DNA of 28,873 nt from JACNKV01 sp964422145 (GTDB lineage: Bacteria; Fidelibacterota; Marinisomatia; Marinisomatales; JACNKV01): contig CAYQZV010000023.1 of the NCBI GenBank assembly GCA_964422145.1, positions 1 through 28,873 on the forward strand. Direction: 5' to 3'. Numbering within the stretch: position 1 is the first letter of the stretch; every line of letters begins with the position of its first letter. The notes below the pieces were generated by a model. That model was not told the origin of the DNA and ran no database searches. It was given only the letters and a program-made list of their open reading frames with translations. Positions 17,701 to 24,980 of this stretch are shown here, one piece after another. Position numbers and translations under genes: made by a program.

Positions 17701-17944
17701 GTTTAACCCGGAAACACAAATCCGGTTTGATCTCGGAGTTGATAGTCAGGTGAAATTGGTTATCTACGATATTTTGGGGAGACAGGTCTGCACATTAACA
17801 AACGAATATTACAGTGCAGGATCCTATATCCTAAAATGGAACGGAACGAATAGTCAGAATCAAATGGTTGGCTCCGGTGTTTATTTATATCGAATAAAAG
17901 CCGGCAATTTTGTTGATCATCAGAAAATGATTCTTGTACGATAA
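14747..17944 (+). CDS. Multi-OB-fold secreted protein with T9SS C-terminal sorting domain
   Basis: A 1,065-residue exported protein. The frame is open from 14699, but I choose ATG 14747: AAGGAG lies just upstream (about 14735-14740) and a clean signal peptide follows (MKKTLIIFLMGISVSLA|QT). Four repeats look like the OB-fold module found in secreted nuclease-associated proteins (pattern GIVT...F.IQD...G.LV.VTG....YNGK.EIVP): about 5-105, 220-315, 525-640 and 775-880. The first two are each followed by a unit carrying GTWP(D/S)PGN(N/D)ANLTITD, so that pair arose by duplication. An Ig-like unit lies at about 430-520. The last about 90 residues hold the sorting domain (NYPNPFNP; GSGVYLYRIKAG). 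No nuclease catalytic domain is seen, so substrate binding (nucleic acid or glycan) is only suggested. It sits 64 nt after the previous gene. Confidence 0.9.
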   Translation: MKKTLIIFLMGISVSLAQTLTIAEARLELGNTVITSGIVTTPNLASSGESDFAIQDETAAIILYTNQFDAGLVPGDLVTVTGEIQNYNGKLEVVPTVIEDVVLESQGNDLPAFQYMTLSGLLTDPESLEAELIEVFNVEIIDGTWPDPGNNANLTITDDGGVTILTLRVDRHSDVDDMVAPTGLFNLKGNIGQYDYSEPQDEGYQIIPRYQTDIAEPDANLTTIFNARNAAEGTVLTTQGFITSPVWGSNRIDYGLQDATGGIALFLYGSTLELQIGDFIQVTGAIEQYNGKAEIVPADVADITVIGQGNPIPAVQELTIADFLADPESYESEILKFTTATIIGGTWPSPGNDANLTITDVSEAELTMRVDKDTDVDEGLEPQGTFELTGLSGQYDSSDPYDSGYQILPRFYADIVVLGDISPVFTSVTFAPENPTPDDVVTITAEIVDDGTVTAQIIYVVNDSPDMEVDMATDDGSTFTGTISAQSDGDIVTLYILADDGVNEAVASEEVVYVVHAPESLTPIYDIQYTADPSGDSPLLGQTVTIGGIVTAEFWGGSSNRNFYVQDEEAPYCGVVVFEYGGWDSFELHNSLGEVVESLAEGDSVVVTGVVDEYYGKTEIVDVTEVIVYGPAGRTIEPLVVTPGQIMTGGTDAEAYEGVLVSVNNVTIDNNDLGYGEWSVSDGTNSVRVDDNWEYYFWPELGQDLDAVTGVLDYAYSNTKIQPRLARDVKESGAVRIQYIQQNLYSDLLKAGFDAESDQSYFVGDTVTIVGIVTMPTGLSYAGDGVKFIFADPHGGPWSGILSYDPDSSAFPVLYEGDLIQATGFISEYTTAVANMTELFITEPVDLLDMGLAMPEEPVVSTGDLRWPTEAEQWGTVMVKIENGIVTNDDLAYEVFAVDDGTGQVLVDDDSDSVEVYFDAVGPPPIGTQVESVRGWVYHHFGSYADSSAYKLCPLYASDIVFGDNSTDTENLPKDFRLYANYPNPFNPETQIRFDLGVDSQVKLVIYDILGRQVCTLTNEYYSAGSYILKWNGTNSQNQMVGSGVYLYRIKAGNFVDHQKMILVR

Positions 17945-17954
17945 AAGAACAAAA

Positions 17955-17982
17955 TTACGGGAGGGGTTCTCCCCTCCCGTAA
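17955..17982 (+). terminator. Perfect 12-bp hairpin between operon genes
   Basis: TTACGGGAGGGG pairs perfectly with CCCCTCCCGTAA around a four-base TTCT loop, 10 nt after the OB-fold gene stops and 15 nt before the next ATG. No T-run follows, so it is not a textbook terminator. It may partly attenuate transcription, or protect the 3' end of the upstream mRNA segment so that cargo is made in excess of the downstream receptor genes. The hairpin is seen directly; its effect is inferred. Confidence 0.5.
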
Positions 17983-17997
17983 TGAACTGGTTGAAAC

Positions 17998-19557
17998 ATG
18001 TTTGGGAATAAACACATATTCATTATCTTTGTGATCCTTCTTATTTCCTGCTCTTTGTGGGAATATGATGATCCGTCTGATCCACTTGCCAATCAAATCC
18101 CTGAAACGTATTTGACGATCGCTCCATTGGATACGATATATGCAGAACTGGATTCACTTACCGGAGAATGGACATATTTTCTTGATTCATATCCGGGTGA
18201 TGGAACAGAAGTTGATACTCTAACAAATGCAATTTCTACGATTACCGTCAGTAAGCAGCATTTATCCTGGTGGGGTGAAGACAGTGATGGTGAAGTGATC
18301 GGATACTGGTATAAATGGAATGTTGACACCGTTTGGACATATACTACAAACGAAGATGAAATCTTTTATGTCCCTATTCGTACGGATATGGATGTATTCT
18401 CATTTCAGGTAAAAGCAATGGATAATGACAGTATTATCGATCCGACACCCGCTGAAATAGTCTTACCGATCCATAATTCTTCACCACATATTGAATTTCG
18501 TTATCGAAGCAACCCACTTCTGTCTGACATGCCATCTGATACAAGCTTTACTTTTCCTACTCGCACTTTTGTATGGGATATCCAAGATTTAGATGGTGTT
18601 GAAACCATCATTGACCTTTTTTATGTCCTCGATGATACTCTTTCCGATAACTGGATTCGGCTTGACGCAGCTTCGTATTCCAGTATCACACTCACGGATA
18701 TCGGTCCAGGTTTTCATACTTTTTATATTAAAGCCAGAGATATTGCTGGAGCTGAAAGCGCAATCATTCGTTTTCCTGATCCTTCTATCCACACTGAACC
18801 GAATTATTGGAAAGTAATGCCGGTAAACGGGAATGTCTTGATCGTTGATGATTATCCTCTAGATTCACAAAACAATGCCCTGAACTGGTATAGTGAGATC
18901 ATTGAGACTATTGCAGGTGAGAATGAATTTTCAGTCTGGGAAATTGGTGAACAGCTCCCTTACTCCTCTATTGACATTGCAGCAAATCTAAATTACTTTG
19001 ATCAAGTCATTTGGTATACAGCAAATACCGGTATTGAAACATACCATGATGCCGCATCGGATATTTTAAATTACGTTTTAGGCGGCGGCAATCTGTTTAT
19101 TAATACCATTGAATTTAAGAAGCCTTCATATCCATTTTTCCCAATGGATACAACCTTTGTTCTAAATACAACCGGAAGGCTTGTCTCGGGACGTACGCTC
19201 TTTTTTCAGGATTCAACCAGTTTATATGACGATATGGATCTGGAAACTTCTGGATTGGTTTCTGTCAGGGTAAAGGGATTTGAACCCGCTCACGGAGATA
19301 CAATCGATAATTCCATGCGCTTTATTGCGGAGGACCTTTATCGTCTTCAAGAACCTGAAGGGAGTCATGATACATGGTCTGGGACTCCATTAGTCGGCAG
19401 CAAGGGACAATTCCATATGTTAAACTCATCGGATGTTTCAGGGAATATTGTGATTATGACTATTCCTTTTCATAATGGGAATGCTCCGATTCTCGAAGGA
19501 AACGGATCCGCTTCTAAATTTATTGATTATCTCTTAAACGATTTATTTATCGAATGA
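17998..19557 (+). CDS. Lipoprotein with Ig-like and Rossmann-like (GATase-like) segments
   Basis: A 519-residue predicted lipoprotein: hydrophobic segment 6-16, then LLISC with the lipid cysteine at 18. Residues about 85-160 and 165-265 look like beta-sandwich units (ISTITVSKQHLSWWGEDSDG; FVWDIQDLDG...FYIKARDIAGAESA). From about 278 the pattern changes to alternating strands and helices (NGNVLIVDDYPLDS; FDQVIWYTANTG; ILNYVLGGGNLFI), similar to the glutamine-amidotransferase-like flavodoxin fold seen in large extracytoplasmic proteins. No catalytic Cys-His-Glu triad is apparent, so I read it as a binding domain. Its stop overlaps the ATG of the TonB-dependent receptor (ATGA), implying coupled translation and a shared job at the outer membrane. 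It has no SusD-type helical signature. No specific family name is certain. Confidence 0.82.
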   Translation: MFGNKHIFIIFVILLISCSLWEYDDPSDPLANQIPETYLTIAPLDTIYAELDSLTGEWTYFLDSYPGDGTEVDTLTNAISTITVSKQHLSWWGEDSDGEVIGYWYKWNVDTVWTYTTNEDEIFYVPIRTDMDVFSFQVKAMDNDSIIDPTPAEIVLPIHNSSPHIEFRYRSNPLLSDMPSDTSFTFPTRTFVWDIQDLDGVETIIDLFYVLDDTLSDNWIRLDAASYSSITLTDIGPGFHTFYIKARDIAGAESAIIRFPDPSIHTEPNYWKVMPVNGNVLIVDDYPLDSQNNALNWYSEIIETIAGENEFSVWEIGEQLPYSSIDIAANLNYFDQVIWYTANTGIETYHDAASDILNYVLGGGNLFINTIEFKKPSYPFFPMDTTFVLNTTGRLVSGRTLFFQDSTSLYDDMDLETSGLVSVRVKGFEPAHGDTIDNSMRFIAEDLYRLQEPEGSHDTWSGTPLVGSKGQFHMLNSSDVSGNIVIMTIPFHNGNAPILEGNGSASKFIDYLLNDLFIE

Positions 19558-22379
19558 AGACTAGATCACTATTACTCCTTTTGTTGCTTCCGACGATGAT
19601 GTTCAGCCAAGGAGCAGGTCGTTTAATAGGCACGATCACTGATACAAAGACAGATGATCCTCTCATCGGGGTCAATATCATCATCCTAGGAACATATTAC
19701 GGTACAGCCGCCGGTATCGATGGACAGTATCAAATCGACAATATCAATCCGGGAACCTACGATGTTGAAGCTACGATGATCGGATATAAAGTTGTCTTAC
19801 AAACAGCCGTAACAATCAAGGCTAACGAACCGACACGTCTTGATTTTCTAATGGAAGAAACCGTCCTTACCGTCGGCGAAGAAGTGGTTGTGATCGGAGA
19901 AAAACCACTGTTTGATGCGAATGAAACCTCATCCATGTCAAGAATCAATAGTGATGAAATTCTGAATAAATCCGTATCAAGCGTCGAAGACATTTTATCC
20001 GAACAGGTAGGTGTGACCAAACAAGATAATGAGATTCATATTCGGGGCGGGCGTATTGATGAAAGTATGTTCATTGTCGATGGACTTTCAATCAAAGATC
20101 CGCTTTCCGGCTATTCCGGTAACTTATTTGTCAACGCCGATGCAATTGAAGAATTAGAGATCATCACTGGCGGATATAATGCAGAATACGGACAGGCAAT
20201 GTCTGGTGTGGTCAACATTAAACTCAAGCGCGGAATGGATCGTTATGAAGGAACATTCAAGTATATGAGTGACCATTTGGGTTTATCTCCTGAATTGATC
20301 CATCAAGGTAATTCAGATCGCGTCGAATTCACATTTGGCGGTCCCTCCTTTTTTACCGAGACCTTACTGAAAAAATTAAATATCGATCTTCCCGGCTCAT
20401 TTGCTGTATTTCTCAATGGATACGGAAAATGTTATAACAGTCATCTTCCCACGGCAAATACATTATACCCGCATAGAAACTGGACACCTATCTTTGGGAT
20501 GACTGAACAAACCGCTGATCGCATCATGGAAAAACTGGCTCCCAGAGAAAACAATGATTGGCATTTATTATACAAACTTTCCTGGGATATTGCTACAAAG
20601 ATGAAGTTATCCGTATCCTATGATATGTCATTAAATATCAACCAGGGATATTTCATGTCCCGGGCTTTCTCTTCGACTTATTATCCGTACAGTTACGAAC
20701 AAATTTTAGATAATTACAACACGATCACACGAGAATCTCGGTTACTGAATGTCAACTGGACGCACACATTAAACACACGTTCTTTTTATGAAATAACGTT
20801 TGGACGTTTTCTCACACTTGAGCACAGTGCTGTTAAAGATCTGCACTGGACGGACTATCAGGAACGGCTTGATTTAAGTCCGACACATTATATAATCTAT
20901 GATGATGATGGGAATACCCGAATCAATTTTGGAGACGAGTTTTATGATACAGGGTTTGCGCCTGAGTGGTATGATATTGCAAGTGATAATTACCGGTTTG
21001 ATGTGGACTGGACGTACCACACTGAAACACGTCACAAGATAAAATCCGGGTTTGAGAACACGATGACAAATATTCAAGTCATTGATATCGACGAGCCCTG
21101 GAACAGCAGTTCCGGTTTAGGATTGAACTATGATATTTATTCCGCTAAAAATCTCTTTGGGGCTTTCTATGTACAGGATCAAATTTCCTTTGAAGGAATG
21201 ACAGCCAATATCGGACTGCGCTATGATTATTGGTTTCCGGGGAAATATCTTGAAAATGCGATCAATGACTCAAGCTCGATTATCATTACCGATGCTGCCA
21301 GAAAACGATTTAATGACGAAACATTTGAACTATTTTCCTATCGCGGAAAGGGACGTCTCAGCCCGAGATTGGGAATATCTCATCCGATCACGGATAACGA
21401 TGTGCTGTACTTTTATTACGGTCATTTTTCCCAATTACCAACCTTCCAATATGTATATGCAAAGTTAAACTCCCGAGCTCAATCAACATATCAAATCTTC
21501 GGGAATCCAAACTTAAATCCGAAAACGACGGTTCAATATGAGATCGGTGTAAAGCATCGGTTTAATCCGGATCAGGTCATTGAAGTTAAGGCGTACTGGA
21601 AAGACATGTTTGATTATGAGACATCTCAAACGATCACGCCATCGAATCCAAAGTACTCGCATTTGAAATTCAATATGTATTTTAATGCAGATTATGCACG
21701 CGCCCGTGGAATTGAGATCATCCTGAAAAGCCGATTGTTTAAAAACTGGTATGCGGATTTGAACTTGAACTATTCCATCGTGACCGGAAAAAGCGCATCA
21801 GCATTAGATAATTTGTTGGTCCAGGCCGGTGAATTGGATGAGAAACCGTTAGGTGAGAATCCGATGCCTTGGGATAAACCGCTTCAGTTTTTCAGCAATC
21901 TTTATTACAATCATCCCTCCGGATGGGGAATTTCCACTCGGGTGGAATTTTCTTCTAACCGTCGTTACACCAGATCCATCCCCGGGACCGAAGAGTATCC
22001 CAGTGGGATTATTGAGATCAACGGTGAAGAATATTATATTGGGACGTATGAAAATGACAGACCGTTCCATTATTTCAGCAACTATAATCCCAATCTATTC
22101 AAGAAATTAGGTTTAACGAATATCAAAGGATATTCGATGGTGGATATAAAAGCGCATAAATCATTCACTTATAACGGGAAAAGGCTGAAGGTCTTTATCG
22201 AATTAGAGAATATATTTAATGAAGCTAATCCGAGACGAATCAACTCCTTCACCGGCAATGGATATAATCCGGGAGAGGTTCTTCCCTATTCATTAATCAA
22301 TGCACCTAATCCGAATTTTGATCCTTCAAGAAACGGACGGCCGTTTACCGCAGAATTTGGGGTTCAGTTATACTTCTGA
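19554..22379 (+). CDS. TonB-dependent receptor with carboxypeptidase-regulatory-like N-terminal domain
   Basis: A 941-residue outer membrane receptor. Signal peptide at 1-19 (LLLLLPTMMFSQ); carboxypeptidase-D regulatory-like beta-sandwich at about 22-105 (GTITDTKTDDPLIGVNIIIL; GQYQIDNINPGTYDVEA); plug domain at about 110-226 with EEVVVIGEKPLFDANETSS, IHIRGGRIDESMFIVDGL and YNAEYGQAMSGVVNIKLKRG; then a 22-strand-type barrel to the C-terminal aromatic QLYF. These are the features of TonB-dependent import receptors; the ligand cannot be told from sequence. The gene overlaps the lipoprotein before it by four bases and the PorV/PorQ-like gene after it by one base (TGATG). No SusD homologue is next to it, so it is not an ordinary SusC/D glycan pair. 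It may instead serve export or assembly of the large cargo, which is inference. Confidence 0.93.
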   Translation: MKTRSLLLLLLLPTMMFSQGAGRLIGTITDTKTDDPLIGVNIIILGTYYGTAAGIDGQYQIDNINPGTYDVEATMIGYKVVLQTAVTIKANEPTRLDFLMEETVLTVGEEVVVIGEKPLFDANETSSMSRINSDEILNKSVSSVEDILSEQVGVTKQDNEIHIRGGRIDESMFIVDGLSIKDPLSGYSGNLFVNADAIEELEIITGGYNAEYGQAMSGVVNIKLKRGMDRYEGTFKYMSDHLGLSPELIHQGNSDRVEFTFGGPSFFTETLLKKLNIDLPGSFAVFLNGYGKCYNSHLPTANTLYPHRNWTPIFGMTEQTADRIMEKLAPRENNDWHLLYKLSWDIATKMKLSVSYDMSLNINQGYFMSRAFSSTYYPYSYEQILDNYNTITRESRLLNVNWTHTLNTRSFYEITFGRFLTLEHSAVKDLHWTDYQERLDLSPTHYIIYDDDGNTRINFGDEFYDTGFAPEWYDIASDNYRFDVDWTYHTETRHKIKSGFENTMTNIQVIDIDEPWNSSSGLGLNYDIYSAKNLFGAFYVQDQISFEGMTANIGLRYDYWFPGKYLENAINDSSSIIITDAARKRFNDETFELFSYRGKGRLSPRLGISHPITDNDVLYFYYGHFSQLPTFQYVYAKLNSRAQSTYQIFGNPNLNPKTTVQYEIGVKHRFNPDQVIEVKAYWKDMFDYETSQTITPSNPKYSHLKFNMYFNADYARARGIEIILKSRLFKNWYADLNLNYSIVTGKSASALDNLLVQAGELDEKPLGENPMPWDKPLQFFSNLYYNHPSGWGISTRVEFSSNRRYTRSIPGTEEYPSGIIEINGEEYYIGTYENDRPFHYFSNYNPNLFKKLGLTNIKGYSMVDIKAHKSFTYNGKRLKVFIELENIFNEANPRRINSFTGNGYNPGEVLPYSLINAPNPNFDPSRNGRPFTAEFGVQLYF

Positions 22380-23398
22380 TGAGAATGCAAAAACATATCA
22401 TTTTAGGTATCCTTAGTCTTTTCACCTTCGTTCAGGCTCAAAATTTCTTTCCTGTGCTTGGAGGTCAGCGGGTCGGAACATCCGTCTTCACCTTCTTAAA
22501 GATCGGTGTCAGCGCTCGAGCGGTCGGTATGGGCGAAGCGGTCGTTGCTCTTGATCAAAATGCATCTTCAATTTATTATAATCCCGGAATCATTGCTCAG
22601 CTTGAGCCGATCGAGTTATCAGCTTCCCATATCCAATGGCCTGCTGAAATCGCTTATGATTTTTTCGCGATCACAAAAAACATCTATAAACGGCATTATC
22701 TTGGTTTAACCGCCGGAATTCTTCATATGGAACCCATGCAGGAGACAACAGAATATAATCCACATGGGACCGGAAATTACTTTACATTCCAAAACACCGT
22801 TTTGGGATTGACTTATGGTGTTCGAATGACGGATCGATTCAGTTTCGGAATTACCGGAAAATGGGTTCGTGAAGATCTTGCCGGAACAAATATGGATGAC
22901 ATTCTTCTTGATTTAGGCACTTTCTATTGGACGGGATTTAAATCGCTACGATTTTCTGCATCCCTTTCTCACTTTGGTTCACAAGCCAAACCGGACGGCA
23001 CCTATTTGAAGAAAGTGATAAATTCAGATACTGGGGAAGAACACTGGATCAATTCTAATTATGAATCATTCTCCCCTCCTACGATCTTTCGTGTCGGTGC
23101 AGCAATGGATGTACTTCAGAAGGACAACTATATCGTAACATCTTCGATCCAGTTGAATCACCCTGTCGATAATGCAGAGAATGTTTCTGCCGGGATTGAA
23201 TATACGTTAAGAGAATTACTTTATCTCCGGGGCGGAGTTCATTTAACAGAATCCGATGATTTTGAAAAACAGTTTTCGTTCGGAGCTGGATTACGCATTC
23301 CACTTGGAGCGTATTATTTGTCAGTCGACTATGCTTATACAAACTTCCTGCATTTATCCGATCCAAACCGAATCACAATAGGATTGAATCAAAGATGA
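22379..23398 (+). CDS. PorV/PorQ-family outer membrane beta-barrel protein
   Basis: A 339-residue outer membrane protein of the FadL-related family that includes PorV, the T9SS component that collects folded cargo at the secretion pore, and PorQ. Visible signs: signal peptide ending FVQA|QN near residue 20; the family hallmark FLKIGVSARAVGMGEAVVAL followed by NASSIYYNPG (about 40-70), which matches the family's GARAxGMGxA...NPA pattern; and beta-barrel repeats through the C-terminus (LRIPLGAYYLSVDYAYTNF). The start at 22379 overlaps the TonB receptor stop by one base; Met3 at 22385 is an alternative. Placement in an operon with two proteins carrying T9SS-type C-termini makes a dedicated cargo-shuttle role plausible. 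Whether it is the cell's main PorV or an accessory paralogue cannot be decided from this window. Confidence 0.85.
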   Translation: MRMQKHIILGILSLFTFVQAQNFFPVLGGQRVGTSVFTFLKIGVSARAVGMGEAVVALDQNASSIYYNPGIIAQLEPIELSASHIQWPAEIAYDFFAITKNIYKRHYLGLTAGILHMEPMQETTEYNPHGTGNYFTFQNTVLGLTYGVRMTDRFSFGITGKWVREDLAGTNMDDILLDLGTFYWTGFKSLRFSASLSHFGSQAKPDGTYLKKVINSDTGEEHWINSNYESFSPPTIFRVGAAMDVLQKDNYIVTSSIQLNHPVDNAENVSAGIEYTLRELLYLRGGVHLTESDDFEKQFSFGAGLRIPLGAYYLSVDYAYTNFLHLSDPNRITIGLNQR

Positions 23399-24762
23399 AT
23401 GAAATGAAATCAATATCATCATTTAATTCACCGTCTTTTTACAAAATCTCAGCGATCATTCTTGGGCTTTTGTTATTCTGCACATCCTGTATTGAAAAGA
23501 TGGCACTCCCTGACGATATTCATTCAGATGATCCGTTCTCAGTCGGTGATACAACCTACATTCAAGTCAATCCGGTTTGGGGTGATGAATATGGCTTTCA
23601 AACCCCGATGGATATTTCTATTGGCAGAGACGGACATGTGTTCATCGCTGATTCAGCTGACCGCAGTATTTTTGTCTTAGAACAAGACGGAGATGTACCA
23701 GACGGTTTTACGTCCTTGAGACATTTAATGATTCAAGATAGTCTAGTCTATCCTATTGACGTTGATATTGACGAAAAAATGAATGTGCTATTCGTTGATG
23801 GATCGCAGCGAGTTTACCGCTGGAATCAATTATGGAATCAAACTGGTATTCACTCCATTGCAGCTTCAGGGATATTTTCACATGACGTTCATGGTGATTC
23901 ACTCGTTTACAGCGGGACTCAGAATTGGAATCGTTTTGCAAATGATCCCGAATGGATTTTAACCCAAGCCACATGGGACTCAGCATCAACATTAATCGAC
24001 TCTCTTTTGCATCCTCATATTGTTTATAATGGTGCTGTAACCCGATATGTGCAGTATGACATTCATTTTGATAGTGATTCATCCCAATTTCTTGGAATTT
24101 CATCATTTGACGATGCATCGAATGGTTTTCTGGTTACCGATAACTTTCACGATCGTATAATTCGTATCCAATGGAAACGGACACATAAAATACAATTAAC
24201 AACGGGCGATGAAATCTGGGTGCATGACGGCTTATTTGATCATAATGTTGAAACGTATGGGACAGGCTCCGGAACGGTCAATGAACCGCTTGGAATTGAT
24301 GTCGATTATGCCGGGAATATTTATTATTCTCAAAGCGGTGAGTTTTTTGGAGTACACAAAATCTCCCCTCAAGGAGGATTATACACTTCAGTATTTCAAG
24401 AAGGGATGAATGATATCATGACGGTCAATCTCTTTTCCAATCCTCAGGATATTGCTGTTGATGATCGCCAAATGATCTATATCACAAACACAAATGAACG
24501 TGAAGTACAGGTTTATAATTCCAACGGACAGTTCTTTCGGAAAGTTGGTGTTGAAGACGTCTTTGTGGATACCACTTTAATCATTAATAACACATTAGTC
24601 GATACCTTCTTAACGGTGGAGATTAAGGAACAGTTGGATAAGCCAAGAGGATTAACCGTCGACGACCGCGGTGTCATTTATATTGTTGATACTCCATCGC
24701 AAAGAGTTGTTCGATATCGATTATCCAACCAACTGGATGAAAATTTAAATCCGGTTGAATAA
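23395..24762 (+). CDS. NHL-repeat (beta-propeller) lipoprotein
   Basis: A 455-residue predicted lipoprotein, last gene of the plus-strand operon, whose ATG overlaps the preceding stop as ATGA. Met4 is a possible alternative start. The hydrophobic stretch at 18-29 is followed by FCTSC with the lipid cysteine at 32. The body shows NHL-like propeller blades: TPMDISIGRDGHVFIADSAD near 65-85, EPLGIDVDYAGNIYYSQSGE near 298-320, NPQDIAVDDRQMIYITNTNE near 350-370, and KPRGLTVDDRGVIYIVDTPS near 419-440. NHL propellers usually mediate protein or ligand contacts, and no catalytic residues are evident. Together with the Rossmann-like lipoprotein it may form the surface or periplasmic partner set of the receptor/barrel pair. 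Confidence 0.88.
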   Translation: MNEMKSISSFNSPSFYKISAIILGLLLFCTSCIEKMALPDDIHSDDPFSVGDTTYIQVNPVWGDEYGFQTPMDISIGRDGHVFIADSADRSIFVLEQDGDVPDGFTSLRHLMIQDSLVYPIDVDIDEKMNVLFVDGSQRVYRWNQLWNQTGIHSIAASGIFSHDVHGDSLVYSGTQNWNRFANDPEWILTQATWDSASTLIDSLLHPHIVYNGAVTRYVQYDIHFDSDSSQFLGISSFDDASNGFLVTDNFHDRIIRIQWKRTHKIQLTTGDEIWVHDGLFDHNVETYGTGSGTVNEPLGIDVDYAGNIYYSQSGEFFGVHKISPQGGLYTSVFQEGMNDIMTVNLFSNPQDIAVDDRQMIYITNTNEREVQVYNSNGQFFRKVGVEDVFVDTTLIINNTLVDTFLTVEIKEQLDKPRGLTVDDRGVIYIVDTPSQRVVRYRLSNQLDENLNPVE

Positions 24763-24786
24763 AAATATTTAACCCTCTCTAAATAG

Positions 24787-24811
24787 CAAACCCTGCATTT
24801 CGCAGGGTTTG
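24787..24811 (+). terminator. Hairpin terminator at the end of the plus-strand operon
   Basis: CAAACCCTGC pairs perfectly with GCAGGGTTTG around an ATTTC loop, 24 nt after the NHL lipoprotein stop. The stem's 3' side ends in TTTG and is followed by TTGT, a weak T-run. It could serve both the plus-strand operon and, from the other side, the minus-strand tRNA-Arg unit, whose 3' end lies 20 nt away. Confidence 0.75.
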
Positions 24812-24831
24812 TTGTATCAAGTATCGACTTG

Positions 24832-24903
24832 TACGCCCGAAGGGAGTCGAACCCCTATCTAAGGAACCGGAATCCTTTATTCTATCCATTGAACTACGGG
24901 CGC
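24832..24903 (-). tRNA. tRNA-Arg (anticodon CCG)
   Basis: A complete cloverleaf on the minus strand: acceptor GCGCCCG with CGGGCGT (one G-U pair) plus discriminator A; D-arm GTTC...GAAT; anticodon stem AAGGA/TCCTT with loop TTCCGGT, giving anticodon CCG, which reads CGG (Arg); four-base variable loop; T-arm with loop TTCGACT. No CCA is encoded. Confidence 0.95.
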
Positions 24904-24913
24904 AAATGTTGAT

Positions 24914-24928
24914 GATCCAATATGGATC
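24914..24928 (-). terminator. Small hairpin downstream of the ammonia-lyase
   Basis: GATCCA and TGGATC form a six-base inverted repeat around a three-base loop between the lyase stop and the tRNA. No T-run follows in either direction. It may be a weak terminator or processing site, or chance. Confidence 0.25.
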
Positions 24929-24980
24929 AGCGCTGAAATTTATTCCTTTTCAGGAAATTGCGAAAGTTCAAATACGTGGA

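Noticed and set aside
19554..23398. SusC/SusD-type polysaccharide utilisation locus
   Set aside because: The TonB receptor has the regulatory-like N-terminal domain, but no SusD-like lipoprotein or glycoside hydrolase is present; the neighbours are a PorV/PorQ-like barrel and NHL/Rossmann-like lipoproteins.
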